Source: Streptomyces mobaraensis (lineage in GTDB: Bacteria > Actinomycetota > Actinomycetes > Streptomycetales > Streptomycetaceae). Taken from it: DNA of 64,000 nt. Below are positions 37,701 to 46,117 of this stretch, piece by piece. The position numbers were made by a program, and so were the translations under genes. The DNA is taken from positions 806,001 through 870,000 of the forward strand of contig NZ_CP083590.1 in the NCBI RefSeq assembly GCF_020099395.1. Direction: 5' to 3'. The stretch's first letter is position 1; each line of letters opens with the position of its first letter. The notes under the pieces are model-generated. The model worked only from the letters and a program-made list of their open reading frames with translations. It searched no databases and was not told where the DNA came from.

Positions 37701-39623
37701 ATGACGCAAGAAGCTGATGTGGCCCCACTGGACATCGAGTTCCGCATACTCGGACCAATCAGGATCGCAGTGGCTGGCCAGCCACTGACAATAGCTTCCA
37801 CTAATCAGCGGGTTGTACTCGCGATGCTCCTACTCGATGCGGGGCAGGCAGTCCCGATCAGCAGGCTGATCGACGCGGTATGGGATGACGATCCGCCCAC
37901 CACGGCGCGGAACGGGTTGCAGCTGTGTGTCTCACAGCTCAGGAAACGGTTCGTCAAGGCCGGTGCCGGACACGTAGTGGTGACGCATCCGGTCGGGTAC
38001 CTGATACGCGAACCGAAAGAGTCGTTGGACATGCGGCGGTTCCAAGAACACGTCAAGACGGCCTCTGCCATTTCCCGCACTCGGCCTTCCGAGGCGGTCG
38101 GGCACTACCGGGCAGGGCTCTCCTTGTGGCATGGGGATGCGGTCAGTGACCTCTCGAGCTGTGCTGTCCAGCCCGCTGCCATGCGCCTGAACGAGGGGCG
38201 TCTCACCGCCCAGGAGATGTGTCTGGACCTGGAGTTGCAATTGGGACGTCATGCCCAGGTGGTGGGTGAGCTGACCGAGCTGGTGGCCCGCTACCAGTTC
38301 AGAGAGCGCTTCCGAAAGCAACTCATGCTGGCGCTGTGCCGGTCGGGGCGGCAGGCAGAGGCCCTCGATGTCTATCGAAGGTGGCGCGAACTCAACCGGG
38401 AGGAACTCGGCCTCGATCCCAGTAGTGAACTCAGGGAACTGCACCAGGCGATCATCAACGGGGACCACTCTCTCGCTCTGCCGAGGCAGCCCGTCAAAGG
38501 CACGGCCGCCTCCACGCGGCCGCCGGCGGAAGTCCACCCGTCCGCGCGCCCCGGGAGCAGCGAGGCCGGAGCGATCCCGGTACCCCGGCAGCTGCCACTG
38601 GCGGTCACCGGATTCGTCGGCCGAGGAGCACTTGTGGCCCAGCTCAAACGCAGGCTGGTTCCTCCGGCAGACAAGGCCGAGGAGCTGGTGAAACTCGTGG
38701 TGCTCACGGGTCGCGGGGGCATGGGCAAGACAGCGCTCGCGGTCCATGTCGGACACTCGGTCGCAGACGAGTTCCCCGATGGGCAGCTATACGCGGAAGT
38801 GGGCGACCAGGGCGGCTCTTGGAGGGACCAGGGCCAGATCCTCGGCGGGTGGCTACGAGCGGCCGGCATACCCGCATCGGCCATCCCCGAGGGCCTCGGT
38901 GATCGTGCGGCGATGTACCGCAGCTGGCTGGCCGGCAAGCGAGTACTCGTTGTGCTCGATGAGGTGACGGAGCAGTACGACGTAACGCCCCTGTTGCCAG
39001 GCACTCCCGGCTGCGCGGTCATCGTGACCAGCCGCAGCCGGATGGTCCACCTGACCGGCGCTGATCGCCTGTCCGTCGGACCGCTCGGCGAGCCGTCAGC
39101 AAGCGACCTGTTGTCCTGGCTCATCGGCCGTGGCCGGGCAGACAGCGAGCCGGATGGTGTGCGGGATTTGGTCGAGTTCTGCGGTGGCATACCGCTCGCG
39201 CTGCGCATCGCCGGCTCCAAGCTCGCGGAGCGTCCGCACTGGAAGGTCGAGCAGCTGCGCACGCGGTTGGCGGACGAGCGACGAAGGCTGGACGAGTTGG
39301 ATCTGGGAGGGACAAACGTGCGGGCTACGCTGGCATTCGCCTACCGTGGTCTCACAAGTCAGCTCCGGCACCTCCTGCGCCGCCTCTCGCTGCTCGAGAC
39401 AACAGACTTCCCCGCATGGGCGGCCGCCACGGCCATGGACGTGGACCTGAAGACGGCCGAGGACATGTTGGCGGAGCTGGTGTCGGCCCAACTGCTCGAC
39501 GTCCGCGTGGCAAATGACGGAACCCCACGGTACAACATGGAAAATCTGGTACTGATCTTTCTACGAGAGGCGTCGGCCCGGGACGAACCGCAGATGGACC
39601 GGCGGGAGGTGCTTCGATGCTAG
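37701..39623 (+). CDS. AfsR/SARP-family regulator with NB-ARC domain
   Basis: A 640-aa probable pathway-specific activator. Domains: an OmpR-type winged helix (about 12-105: FRILGPIRIAVAGQPLTIAS, LIDAVWDDDPPTTARNGLQL), a bacterial transcriptional activation domain (about 110-255: LMLALCRSGRQAEALDVYRR) and an NB-ARC ATPase (about 300-560: P-loop GRGGMGKTALAVH, Walker B RVLVVLDEV, GLPL-like CGGIPLALRIAGSKLAE). The C-terminal TPR domain of full AfsR is absent. It lies between the ligase genes and the peptide operon, so it is the natural candidate regulator of both. Confidence 0.9.
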   Translation: MTQEADVAPLDIEFRILGPIRIAVAGQPLTIASTNQRVVLAMLLLDAGQAVPISRLIDAVWDDDPPTTARNGLQLCVSQLRKRFVKAGAGHVVVTHPVGYLIREPKESLDMRRFQEHVKTASAISRTRPSEAVGHYRAGLSLWHGDAVSDLSSCAVQPAAMRLNEGRLTAQEMCLDLELQLGRHAQVVGELTELVARYQFRERFRKQLMLALCRSGRQAEALDVYRRWRELNREELGLDPSSELRELHQAIINGDHSLALPRQPVKGTAASTRPPAEVHPSARPGSSEAGAIPVPRQLPLAVTGFVGRGALVAQLKRRLVPPADKAEELVKLVVLTGRGGMGKTALAVHVGHSVADEFPDGQLYAEVGDQGGSWRDQGQILGGWLRAAGIPASAIPEGLGDRAAMYRSWLAGKRVLVVLDEVTEQYDVTPLLPGTPGCAVIVTSRSRMVHLTGADRLSVGPLGEPSASDLLSWLIGRGRADSEPDGVRDLVEFCGGIPLALRIAGSKLAERPHWKVEQLRTRLADERRRLDELDLGGTNVRATLAFAYRGLTSQLRHLLRRLSLLETTDFPAWAAATAMDVDLKTAEDMLAELVSAQLLDVRVANDGTPRYNMENLVLIFLREASARDEPQMDRREVLRC

Positions 39624-40070
39624 GTCGGGTGCTGGCCGGCCTTGGCACAACCCGCGCACGACCTCATCACGGAAGGCGACTTCGCAGCGCTGCGACAGCC
39701 ACCGGCCCTGGCGGGAGGACCAGTCGAGGTAGGCGTGGGTGCCGTCGGCGGAGTCGGTGCGGATCAGTGTCTGCTGTCCCCGCCACGGCCGTTTCGGCGG
39801 TTGGATCAGGGTGAGTTGGGTGGTGGTGATGTGATCGCTCGCGGTCTTGGAGCCTGTGTTCCCGGACCACAGCAGGGCGGCCACCGGTTCCCCGGAACCG
39901 GTGGCCGTGGTCGACGATCGCGATGAGCGGGTGATGGCTGAAAGTCTTCTTCCGGGTTGCGGTGGAGTCCTGTTTCTCGGAGTGCGCGAGCACCAGCACG
40001 CCGTCGATGTCCACGATGACGCGATGCCCCTCCGCGTCAGCCCAGCCAGTGCCCGTCACGCATGAGCTCG
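39624..40070 (-). pseudogene. IS1380-family transposase fragment
   Basis: Two frames give VIVDIDGVLVLAHSEKQ (catalytic Asp), KKTFSHHPLIAIVDHG, then SGNTGSKTASDHITTTQLTL, RGQQTLIRTDSADGTHAYLD and RGLCQGR-type sequence, the middle of an IS1380 transposase. Both ends are missing and the frame shifts once. It abuts the 3' ends of the SARP gene and of the convergent PNPOx-like gene. Confidence 0.7.
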
Positions 40071-40492
40071 CGTCCAACCAGCTCGTTGGCCTCGCGCCAG
40101 GCTTGGATCCGCACCGGGCGGATCCGGAAGTACTGATAGGGCCTGTCGAGTTCTCGCGGGTCGAATCCCGTCTTCAACGCGAAAGCGTCCGCTGTCCCAG
40201 GAGGCAGTTCTTCCACATCCGCTGCCTCGGCGACGCCCTCCACGAGGACAACGTCACGCGTCGGGCCGAGAGCAAGCCGTACTCGGCCGCTCGCCAGCAG
40301 GTTACGGCTCGTGGGGGATGTCCGGACAGTGGAGACGAGGACGTGTGTGCCGTCCCAAAGGAAGGAAAGGGGGACGAGGTACGGACAGCCCTCCGCGTCC
40401 GCACTGGAGAGCCACACGTCGACGTCCTCCTCCAACCTCTTCCGTGTGTCCCGTAGCCTCTCGGCCAGCTCGCGCGGCGTCTCGGCTGCCAT
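40037..40492 (-). CDS. Pyridoxamine 5'-phosphate oxidase-like flavoprotein
   Basis: A 151-aa split-barrel FMN/F420-binding family protein: LEEDVDVWLSSADAEGCPYL, PLSFLWDGTHVLVSTVRTSP, TSRNLLASGRVRLALGPTRD, then YQYFRIRPVRIQAWRE. Proteins of this size are usually FMN- or F420-dependent oxidoreductases or haem-binding proteins rather than true PdxH. It is the last gene in the leftward operon, 78 bp after the aldolase-like gene. The role in the pathway is unknown. Confidence 0.75.
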   Translation of the reverse strand: MAAETPRELAERLRDTRKRLEEDVDVWLSSADAEGCPYLVPLSFLWDGTHVLVSTVRTSPTSRNLLASGRVRLALGPTRDVVLVEGVAEAADVEELPPGTADAFALKTGFDPRELDRPYQYFRIRPVRIQAWREANELVGRELMRDGHWLG

Positions 40493-40570
40493 GTGCCCTC
40501 CTTCAGTGAAGTCCAGTCCTGTAACAGTATTGGGACCGGCAGTCGACCACCGTACTCATTCGGCTGGTTC

Positions 40571-41656
40571 TCATCGCATTGCAACCCCGGTGTGAACCAC
40601 GGCCGTCACAGCGCGGGCCGCCTCGTGTGCGGAGTCCGCATCGTGCGCCCGGTGGACCACGAAGCGGACGCGATCGTCTGGGAGGGGCAGCACTTGGACT
40701 CCCTGGCGGGCGAGCCGCTCAGCGAGCTGTGCCGCAGGCAGACTGGGACACCGCAGCATGACGATGTTCGTGGGGTGAGGCGGCAGTGACACATCGGCCC
40801 CGGGTACCTGCGAGAGTTGGGAGGCCAGTAGCGCCGCTGTGGCGTGGTCGTCTGCTAGTTCGGGGAGCCGGCGCAGAGCAACCAGGGCCGGGGCGGCGAG
40901 CACTCCCACTTGGTGCAGGCTGCCGCCCAGCTTCTCTCGAAGCTCGCGGGCTCGCGCAACGAAAGAGAGGGTTCCGCCCAGCAGCGTGCCGGCGGGTGCC
41001 CCCAGCCCCTTGGAGACGGACAAGGTCACGCTGTCAGCGGGCCGTGCGAGTTCCGCAGGCGGGACCTTCAGTGCGATCGCAGCGTTCGCCAGCCGTGCGC
41101 CGTCCAGATGCACGTGCGCCCCGTGTCCACGGGCCAGGTCGGCCACCGCTTGTACTGCTGACGCCTCTAGAGCGCTGCCGCCGTGCATCATGCTCGTGTT
41201 CTCCACACACACGATGGTGGGTTGCTGTATCTCGTCGGGGTGTTGCGTGGTGAGCACTTCGTTCAGTCGACTGACGTCCGGCAATCCGTCAGTCTGTTGG
41301 GGCAGGGCGAGCAGGTCGGCTCCGGCGAACCGTTGTAGCCCCGCATCCTCCAGGAAAGACATGTGACTGTGCGCGCCCGTGAGGACCCGTGGGCAGGCTC
41401 GTCTGGGGCCAGACGCAGCCAGCACGGCGAGCAGGTTGGCCATGGTACCGGTAGGAACGAACAATGCCGCTTCGGTACCGAGGAGTACGGCACCTTTCTT
41501 CTCCAGTAACGACACCGTGGGGTCGTCCCCGTACACGTCGTCGCCGACACGCGCATGTGCCATGGCCGCGCGCATCTCGGCGTCGGGCACAGTCCGGGTG
41601 TCGCTGCGGAAGTCCAGCCGGGCCGCCGTGTCGTAGTCGCCTGAGTCATACGCCAT
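40571..41656 (-). CDS. Threonine aldolase-like PLP enzyme (beta-eliminating lyase family)
   Basis: A 361-aa fold-type I PLP enzyme. Motifs: LDFRSDTRTVPDAEMRAAMA, VGDDVYGDDPTV, LFVPTGTMANLLAVLA, HVHLDGARLANAAIAL, and the PLP lysine in SVTLSVSKGLGAPAGTLLGG. These are diagnostic of GLY1/LtaE-type L-threonine aldolases, which split or form beta-hydroxy-alpha-amino acids from glycine and an aldehyde. In this operon it could build a beta-hydroxy amino acid (inference). ATG 41656 lies five bp after the shortened ALDH gene. Confidence 0.88.
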   Translation of the reverse strand: MAYDSGDYDTAARLDFRSDTRTVPDAEMRAAMAHARVGDDVYGDDPTVSLLEKKGAVLLGTEAALFVPTGTMANLLAVLAASGPRRACPRVLTGAHSHMSFLEDAGLQRFAGADLLALPQQTDGLPDVSRLNEVLTTQHPDEIQQPTIVCVENTSMMHGGSALEASAVQAVADLARGHGAHVHLDGARLANAAIALKVPPAELARPADSVTLSVSKGLGAPAGTLLGGTLSFVARARELREKLGGSLHQVGVLAAPALVALRRLPELADDHATAALLASQLSQVPGADVSLPPHPTNIVMLRCPSLPAAQLAERLARQGVQVLPLPDDRVRFVVHRAHDADSAHEAARAVTAVVHTGVAMR

Positions 41657-41661
41657 GGGGG

Positions 41662-42147
41662 CTACCTCGTGCCAGCGGAAGAATGCGCGACCCAAACGGC
41701 GCGAGGGCGGATGTAGCCATCTGTCGCGTGGAGGCCCAACTCGCGGCCATATCCGGATTGGCCGATCCCGCCGACGCTGACTGACTCCTCGATATCCCCC
41801 CAGGTGTTGACCCAGACCATGCCGGCTCGCAGCGCCTGGGCGAAGCGCTCCGCGCGACCGGCGTCGGAAGTCCCTACGGAAGCCGACAGCCCGTAGGGAG
41901 TGTCGTGTGCGAGAAGCCTTGCCAATTCGCGTAGGCGATGGGACCGTTCCATCAGCGCGGTGCTTCCCCAAGAATTCCGAAATGCGTCGTCAGCCCGAAC
42001 GAGCAGGTGTTCAACGTCCTGCGCGCTGGTGTCCGGCAGGCTGGTGACGGAGCGTCCGGTGGCCGGGGCGATAATCCAGCGTTCGCCGGTCGCTCCGTCC
42101 GCTGCGATCTCCTGCTTGGCCTCTGTTACCAGGCTGCTGTCGCTCAC
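41662..42147 (-). CDS. Aldehyde dehydrogenase with its catalytic core deleted
   Basis: A 161-aa open frame. Residues about 20-80 are an ALDH N-terminus (IIAPATGRSVTSLPDTSAQD, AFRNSWGSTALMERSHRLRE). From residue about 83 it jumps in frame to an ALDH C-terminus (TPYGLSASVGTSDAGRAERF, AGMVWVNTWGDIEESVSVGG, QSGYGRELGLHATDGYI). A normal enzyme has about 480 residues; the missing 320 or so contain the NAD site, catalytic Glu and Cys. The frame and the four-base overlap with the upstream gene are preserved. It is either a recent in-frame deletion or a retained oligomerisation module. Confidence 0.8.
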   Translation of the reverse strand: MSDSSLVTEAKQEIAADGATGERWIIAPATGRSVTSLPDTSAQDVEHLLVRADDAFRNSWGSTALMERSHRLRELARLLAHDTPYGLSASVGTSDAGRAERFAQALRAGMVWVNTWGDIEESVSVGGIGQSGYGRELGLHATDGYIRPRAVWVAHSSAGTR

Positions 42148-43265
42148 TGGAGCACCTCGGAGTCGCCGGATAGCTGCAGCTTTGCTATCAGCTCCTCAAC
42201 ACAGCTCAGGAATCCGTCCCTCCCGAGGGCTGTCCCTGCGCTTCCCAGGAGCTTCAGGTCCAGCGCGGCCTGTGTGTCGTGCCACTGGGCGTCACAGGCG
42301 CCGAAGTCCGAGTGGACATAGCCGAGATGGATGGTGTGCCTGGCCACGTCGAGCGTCTCGGTCTGTGCCGGGTGCTTGTCCTGGCGCGGTGGGAACTGCA
42401 GTCGGCCCCGACCAGCGGCCTGCACGATTAGCCGGAGTTCGCTTCCCCCGGATGTGGGTGAGCTGTAGACGACCTCCAGTTCGCGCCGGCCGTCGGGGTC
42501 CGCGAAGATCGCGGCACTGTCGGCCTGGAAGCCACGGATTGTCGCTGGAATGCCGTGCTCGGCGACGAAAACAGGGACAGCATTTGGAGGCACCCACTCA
42601 CCCTCATGTGAGCCCCCGCTCCGGTGAAAGACGAAGACGCCCGTGGGGACGGAGACCATGTCGACCGGATGGCGCGCCCAGTAGCTCAACTCCGAGAAGG
42701 GGGTGGAGAGCACACGGTGCACCGCACTTCCGTCCGCCGGTCGCAATCCTTCGTACAAGGAGACGAGCTCTTCGTCACCGAACTTGCCTTGCAACACTGA
42801 GAGTTCCACCGTGGTGCGGGCCAGACGGGCACTGGCCGCCGCGTTGTGGAGGTAATCGGTGCCCAGCCAGACGACCCGCCCGTCACCGATACCGAAGGGG
42901 CGTGTCTCACTCCCCCAGAGGCAGGGGTGGTCTACCGCCGGAAATGCCCAGTCGTACAGGAACTGTTTGATACGCAACCGCCGTCCCCGTCCGGCGATCT
43001 CCATCCGGTACGCGGCCGGATTGGCGGTGCTCCACGGAGTGCGTCCGGCAGTGCTCTCGGTGCGTCCGGGGGGCGCCTCCTGCCGGAGTGTGCCGACATG
43101 CACTTCGCAGTCCTCCGGCAGGCAGGTGGGGGACCACAGCACGAAGTTGCACCGCTCCTGGGCCTTCTCCGGCTCCATCGCGGTGGGAGCCGGAGGGAGG
43201 TCGGCCGCGTCTGGCACGGTCTTCCAGCTCCAACGGGGAACATCCGCTGCGTCTTGGCGGTTCAC
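42144..43265 (-). CDS. Unrecognised 373-aa protein of the peptide operon
   Basis: No family recognised. It is soluble, with no signal or membrane segment. The N-terminus is MNRQDAADVPRWSWKTVPDA, the middle is rich in aromatic residues (FLYDWAFPAVDHPCLWGSET, VWLGTDYLHNAAASARLART), and the C-terminal third includes ETLDVARHTIHLGYVHSDFG. It is flanked by asnB (24 bp upstream) and the ALDH remnant (overlap of four bases), so it is translationally integrated in the operon. It may be a novel tailoring enzyme or a structural partner of the amidotransferase. Confidence 0.75.
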   Translation of the reverse strand: MNRQDAADVPRWSWKTVPDAADLPPAPTAMEPEKAQERCNFVLWSPTCLPEDCEVHVGTLRQEAPPGRTESTAGRTPWSTANPAAYRMEIAGRGRRLRIKQFLYDWAFPAVDHPCLWGSETRPFGIGDGRVVWLGTDYLHNAAASARLARTTVELSVLQGKFGDEELVSLYEGLRPADGSAVHRVLSTPFSELSYWARHPVDMVSVPTGVFVFHRSGGSHEGEWVPPNAVPVFVAEHGIPATIRGFQADSAAIFADPDGRRELEVVYSSPTSGGSELRLIVQAAGRGRLQFPPRQDKHPAQTETLDVARHTIHLGYVHSDFGACDAQWHDTQAALDLKLLGSAGTALGRDGFLSCVEELIAKLQLSGDSEVLQ

Positions 43266-43289
43266 TTTCGCTCCTGGGGTAGGTCGTTG

Positions 43290-45116
43290 TCAGGCGGCGC
43301 CGATGTCGGTGCCCAGCGGGAGCGCACCCCGGTCGGACGCAGGCTGGCCCGTCCGAAGCGTGGCAAGGTGCTCCAGCCAGGCTGTGCTGGAGGCGAGGAA
43401 AATCCATTCCCCCACGCCTAGTTCCTCGCGCAGACGCTGAGGGAGCGGGGGCAGGCCGAACGGCTGGCCCTGTTCGTCGGTGAGTTCCGCCAATTTCCGG
43501 ACGTAGCCGGAGTCGGTAGGAGACGGAAAGCCCTGCTTGCTCCGGCGCAGCACAGACGCGGGCAGCAGGTCGGCCAGCGCCGACTTCAGCAGCTCTTTGT
43601 GACTGCCCGGACCGCCCGTGTTCTTCATGTGTTCGGGACACCGGAAGGCGAGTTCGGCCAGTGTCACGTCTTGGAAGACGGGTCGGTCCTCAAGGGTGAA
43701 CGTGGACGATGTGGCATCGACCATGTCGTTGACGTACACCAGGAAACGCCGCATGAGGTGGAAGCGTCCACGCTTGAGTGGGTCGATGGTGTCCAGTGCA
43801 CGATATTCGGCCAGGGTGCGTTCCCACACCTGTTCGCGGACGGCATCGAGGTTGACGTCCATCTCCTGAGCGAGCCACTGCATCAGTCGTGCCCATACGG
43901 GGCGCTCATCGGGATAGAGGCGATGGGTCAGGTAGTGCCGACCGTGCACATGTGTGGGCGCGGCGGGGGCGACGACGGGGAAGTAGCGTCCGTCTTGATA
44001 GCCCCACATCTCATCGGCTCCGTGCCCGGAGTAGACGACTACCTGCCCGTTTTCGGCTACCTGCTGATAGAGGCGGTGCATCGCCAGTTCGGCGCCGTGC
44101 AGAAGCGGGCGCATCAAGCGTCGCGAAAGCGTCGGGACCAGTCCGGCGGCGATTTTCTGGTCGAGTTCACACACGGTCATGGGCAGCCCCAGGCGCCGAG
44201 CCACCTCCTGAGCGTGCTCCACGTCGTCGCCGGAGCCACCGATACCGTCCTGGTAGCGCAGCACATATGGGTGGACCGGGACATCTGTAGCCCGCAGGCC
44301 AGCGGTGACGGCGGAACTGTCCACGCCGCCGCTCAGCACCGCCGCGCGTGGCACGTCGGACACGCTCGCCTGGCGGACCGACCGGTCAAAAGCCGCCCTG
44401 ATCTCCTCGGCAGTCACAGGGGAGTCCCCGGACTCGGGTTGCCAATAGCGGTGGGCGCGTGAGCGTGGTGGGTCCAACACGAGGCATTCGGCGGGCTGCA
44501 GAGCGCGAACATCGCGCAACCACGTCCGGTCGTCCGCCGCGTCCATCCGGATCCACGCCCGCAGAACGAACTCCTCAGGGTCCGTCTCGGCCGCCACCAG
44601 ACCAGTGCTCAGCAGGGCTCCCGGTTCGGAGGCGAACAGCACCCCGCCCGCAATATACGCGTAGATCAGTGGCTTCACGCCGAAGTGGTCCCGAGCCAGG
44701 ACGGTGCGGCCGGTGTGGTTGTCGTGCCAGGCAAGCGCGAACATCCCATCCAGCGGGCGCAGCGCGGCTGAGGGATTCTCGACTTGGCTCACCTGCTGAA
44801 TGATGAACTCGGTGTCACACGAAGTGCGGGCCGGCCATGGCTGCGGTGCCGGTGACCGGGAGCCGTACACCTCTCCGTTGTGCACCAGCACGATCCGACC
44901 ATCCGGACTCGCCATCGGCTGGTCGCCGGCGACAGAGCGATCTCGGACGGCAAGCCGGACACAGGCCAGCACCACAGTGCCGTCAGGGGAAACATACGGG
45001 TCTGCGGCGCTCTCGCCACGGTGTGCCATAGCCGTCGTCATCGTTGTGCCAAGTCGGGCAAGCCACTCCCGGTTCCGGGCCCCGTCCAGGCTGATGAAGC
45101 CTGCTATGCCACACAT
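43290..45116 (-). CDS. Asparagine synthetase B-type amidotransferase
   Basis: A 608-aa two-domain enzyme. The N-terminal Ntn glutaminase starts MCGIAGFISLDGARNREWLA with Cys2 as nucleophile, plus MAHRGESAADPYVSPDG, VHNGEVYGS and DGMFALAWHD. The C-terminal ATP-pyrophosphatase has the PP-loop AAVLSGGVDSSAVTAGL and VVYSGHGADEMWGYQDGRYF. Retention of Cys2 argues for glutamine-dependent amidation and against a beta-lactam synthetase, which lacks it. Such homologues in natural-product clusters amidate carboxylates or form amide bonds on peptide intermediates. It overlaps the esterase gene by 13 bp. Confidence 0.9.
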   Translation of the reverse strand: MCGIAGFISLDGARNREWLARLGTTMTTAMAHRGESAADPYVSPDGTVVLACVRLAVRDRSVAGDQPMASPDGRIVLVHNGEVYGSRSPAPQPWPARTSCDTEFIIQQVSQVENPSAALRPLDGMFALAWHDNHTGRTVLARDHFGVKPLIYAYIAGGVLFASEPGALLSTGLVAAETDPEEFVLRAWIRMDAADDRTWLRDVRALQPAECLVLDPPRSRAHRYWQPESGDSPVTAEEIRAAFDRSVRQASVSDVPRAAVLSGGVDSSAVTAGLRATDVPVHPYVLRYQDGIGGSGDDVEHAQEVARRLGLPMTVCELDQKIAAGLVPTLSRRLMRPLLHGAELAMHRLYQQVAENGQVVVYSGHGADEMWGYQDGRYFPVVAPAAPTHVHGRHYLTHRLYPDERPVWARLMQWLAQEMDVNLDAVREQVWERTLAEYRALDTIDPLKRGRFHLMRRFLVYVNDMVDATSSTFTLEDRPVFQDVTLAELAFRCPEHMKNTGGPGSHKELLKSALADLLPASVLRRSKQGFPSPTDSGYVRKLAELTDEQGQPFGLPPLPQRLREELGVGEWIFLASSTAWLEHLATLRTGQPASDRGALPLGTDIGAA

Positions 45117-46117
45117 TCAGCTGTCTCCGTTCCGGATCGCCAGACGAGGGTGAGTGCGGCCAGCGAGTCGGCGAACCGGCGCTCGATACCGTGGTGCCCA
45201 CCTTCGTGTTCCCGATAGATGTGGCTCACTCCATGCCGGTCGAGGGTGGAGTGCAGCGCTCGCGCCCCCCAGTGCATGCCGTAGTCGTCACGGACACCGA
45301 CGTCAACGTAGAGCAACCGCAGGGCCGCCAACCGGTCTCGGTGGACCGGCACCATCCGCACCGGGTCGTGGGCAAGCCAGCGCTGCCAGACCTCGTCGCG
45401 GAAGTCGCCGGTCGACGGGTCGCACGGCAGCGCTTCCGCCGCTGTCAGGCCCGGCTTGTCGCCGTAGCACATGCCCATTGCGACGATGCTCATCGCCACC
45501 ATGAAGGTCGCGTCATACGGTCCGCTGCCGCGGCGAGCCAGCAGCGCGTCGACACCGCCCGCCGTGGCCACGGTGTCCAGGACCCGTGGCAATAGCGGCA
45601 GATACACGTGCTCGAAGCCTGCGTCGGGTGAATGAGCAACTGCCGCGCCGAATAAGTCGGTCGTCATGGCCGCTACGAGCGCTCCGTATCCACCACTGGA
45701 CTTGCCGGCGACAGCACGGCAGGCGGCGTCCGGCAGGGTCGGTAGGCGTCTGTCCACTTCGGCGACCACTTCGGCCAGATGATCAAGATACTGCCCGGAG
45801 GTGGCAGAGTTGATGTACTGAGACCCCCCATAGGAGGTGGTGCAGTCTGGTACGACGAGCAACGCGGCCGGCACCCGGCCGTCCGCCATCGCCTGCCGGA
45901 TAAGGCCGCCGGGCGAGTCACCGAACATCAGCGCCTGGCCGGTGAGCGTGGGATGAGCACCGAAACCGGTCAGCCAGTAGATCACCGGATACTGGCGGGT
46001 CTCGTCGTAGCCGGGCGGCAGATGCACCTCGATCCGGCGTCGGTGGGGATCGCCCAACGGGTTGGCCCGGAGGCAGGCGCTCTCGTGGTCGAGGATGACG
46101 ACGTCCGCAGTGCTCAT
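45104..46117 (-). CDS. Esterase D-type alpha/beta hydrolase
   Basis: A 337-aa protein of the putative esterase (EstD/S-formylglutathione hydrolase-like) family: IEVHLPPGYDETRQYPVIYW, LLVVPDCTTSYGGSQYINSA, nucleophile elbow AGKSSGGYGALVAAM (Ser in GxSxG), GVRDDYGMHWGARAL (Asp region) and HEGGHHGIERR (His). No signal peptide. It overlaps both neighbours by four and 13 bp. A role in releasing or transferring an acyl or peptidyl group is possible (inference). Confidence 0.85.
   Translation of the reverse strand: MSTADVVILDHESACLRANPLGDPHRRRIEVHLPPGYDETRQYPVIYWLTGFGAHPTLTGQALMFGDSPGGLIRQAMADGRVPAALLVVPDCTTSYGGSQYINSATSGQYLDHLAEVVAEVDRRLPTLPDAACRAVAGKSSGGYGALVAAMTTDLFGAAVAHSPDAGFEHVYLPLLPRVLDTVATAGGVDALLARRGSGPYDATFMVAMSIVAMGMCYGDKPGLTAAEALPCDPSTGDFRDEVWQRWLAHDPVRMVPVHRDRLAALRLLYVDVGVRDDYGMHWGARALHSTLDRHGVSHIYREHEGGHHGIERRFADSLAALTLVWRSGTETAECVA

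Noticed and set aside
43290..45116. Beta-lactam synthetase or carbapenam synthetase instead of AsnB
   Set aside because: Cys2 and the full glutaminase domain are intact; beta-lactam synthetases lack the nucleophilic Cys, and no CarB or carboxyethylarginine synthase partner is present.
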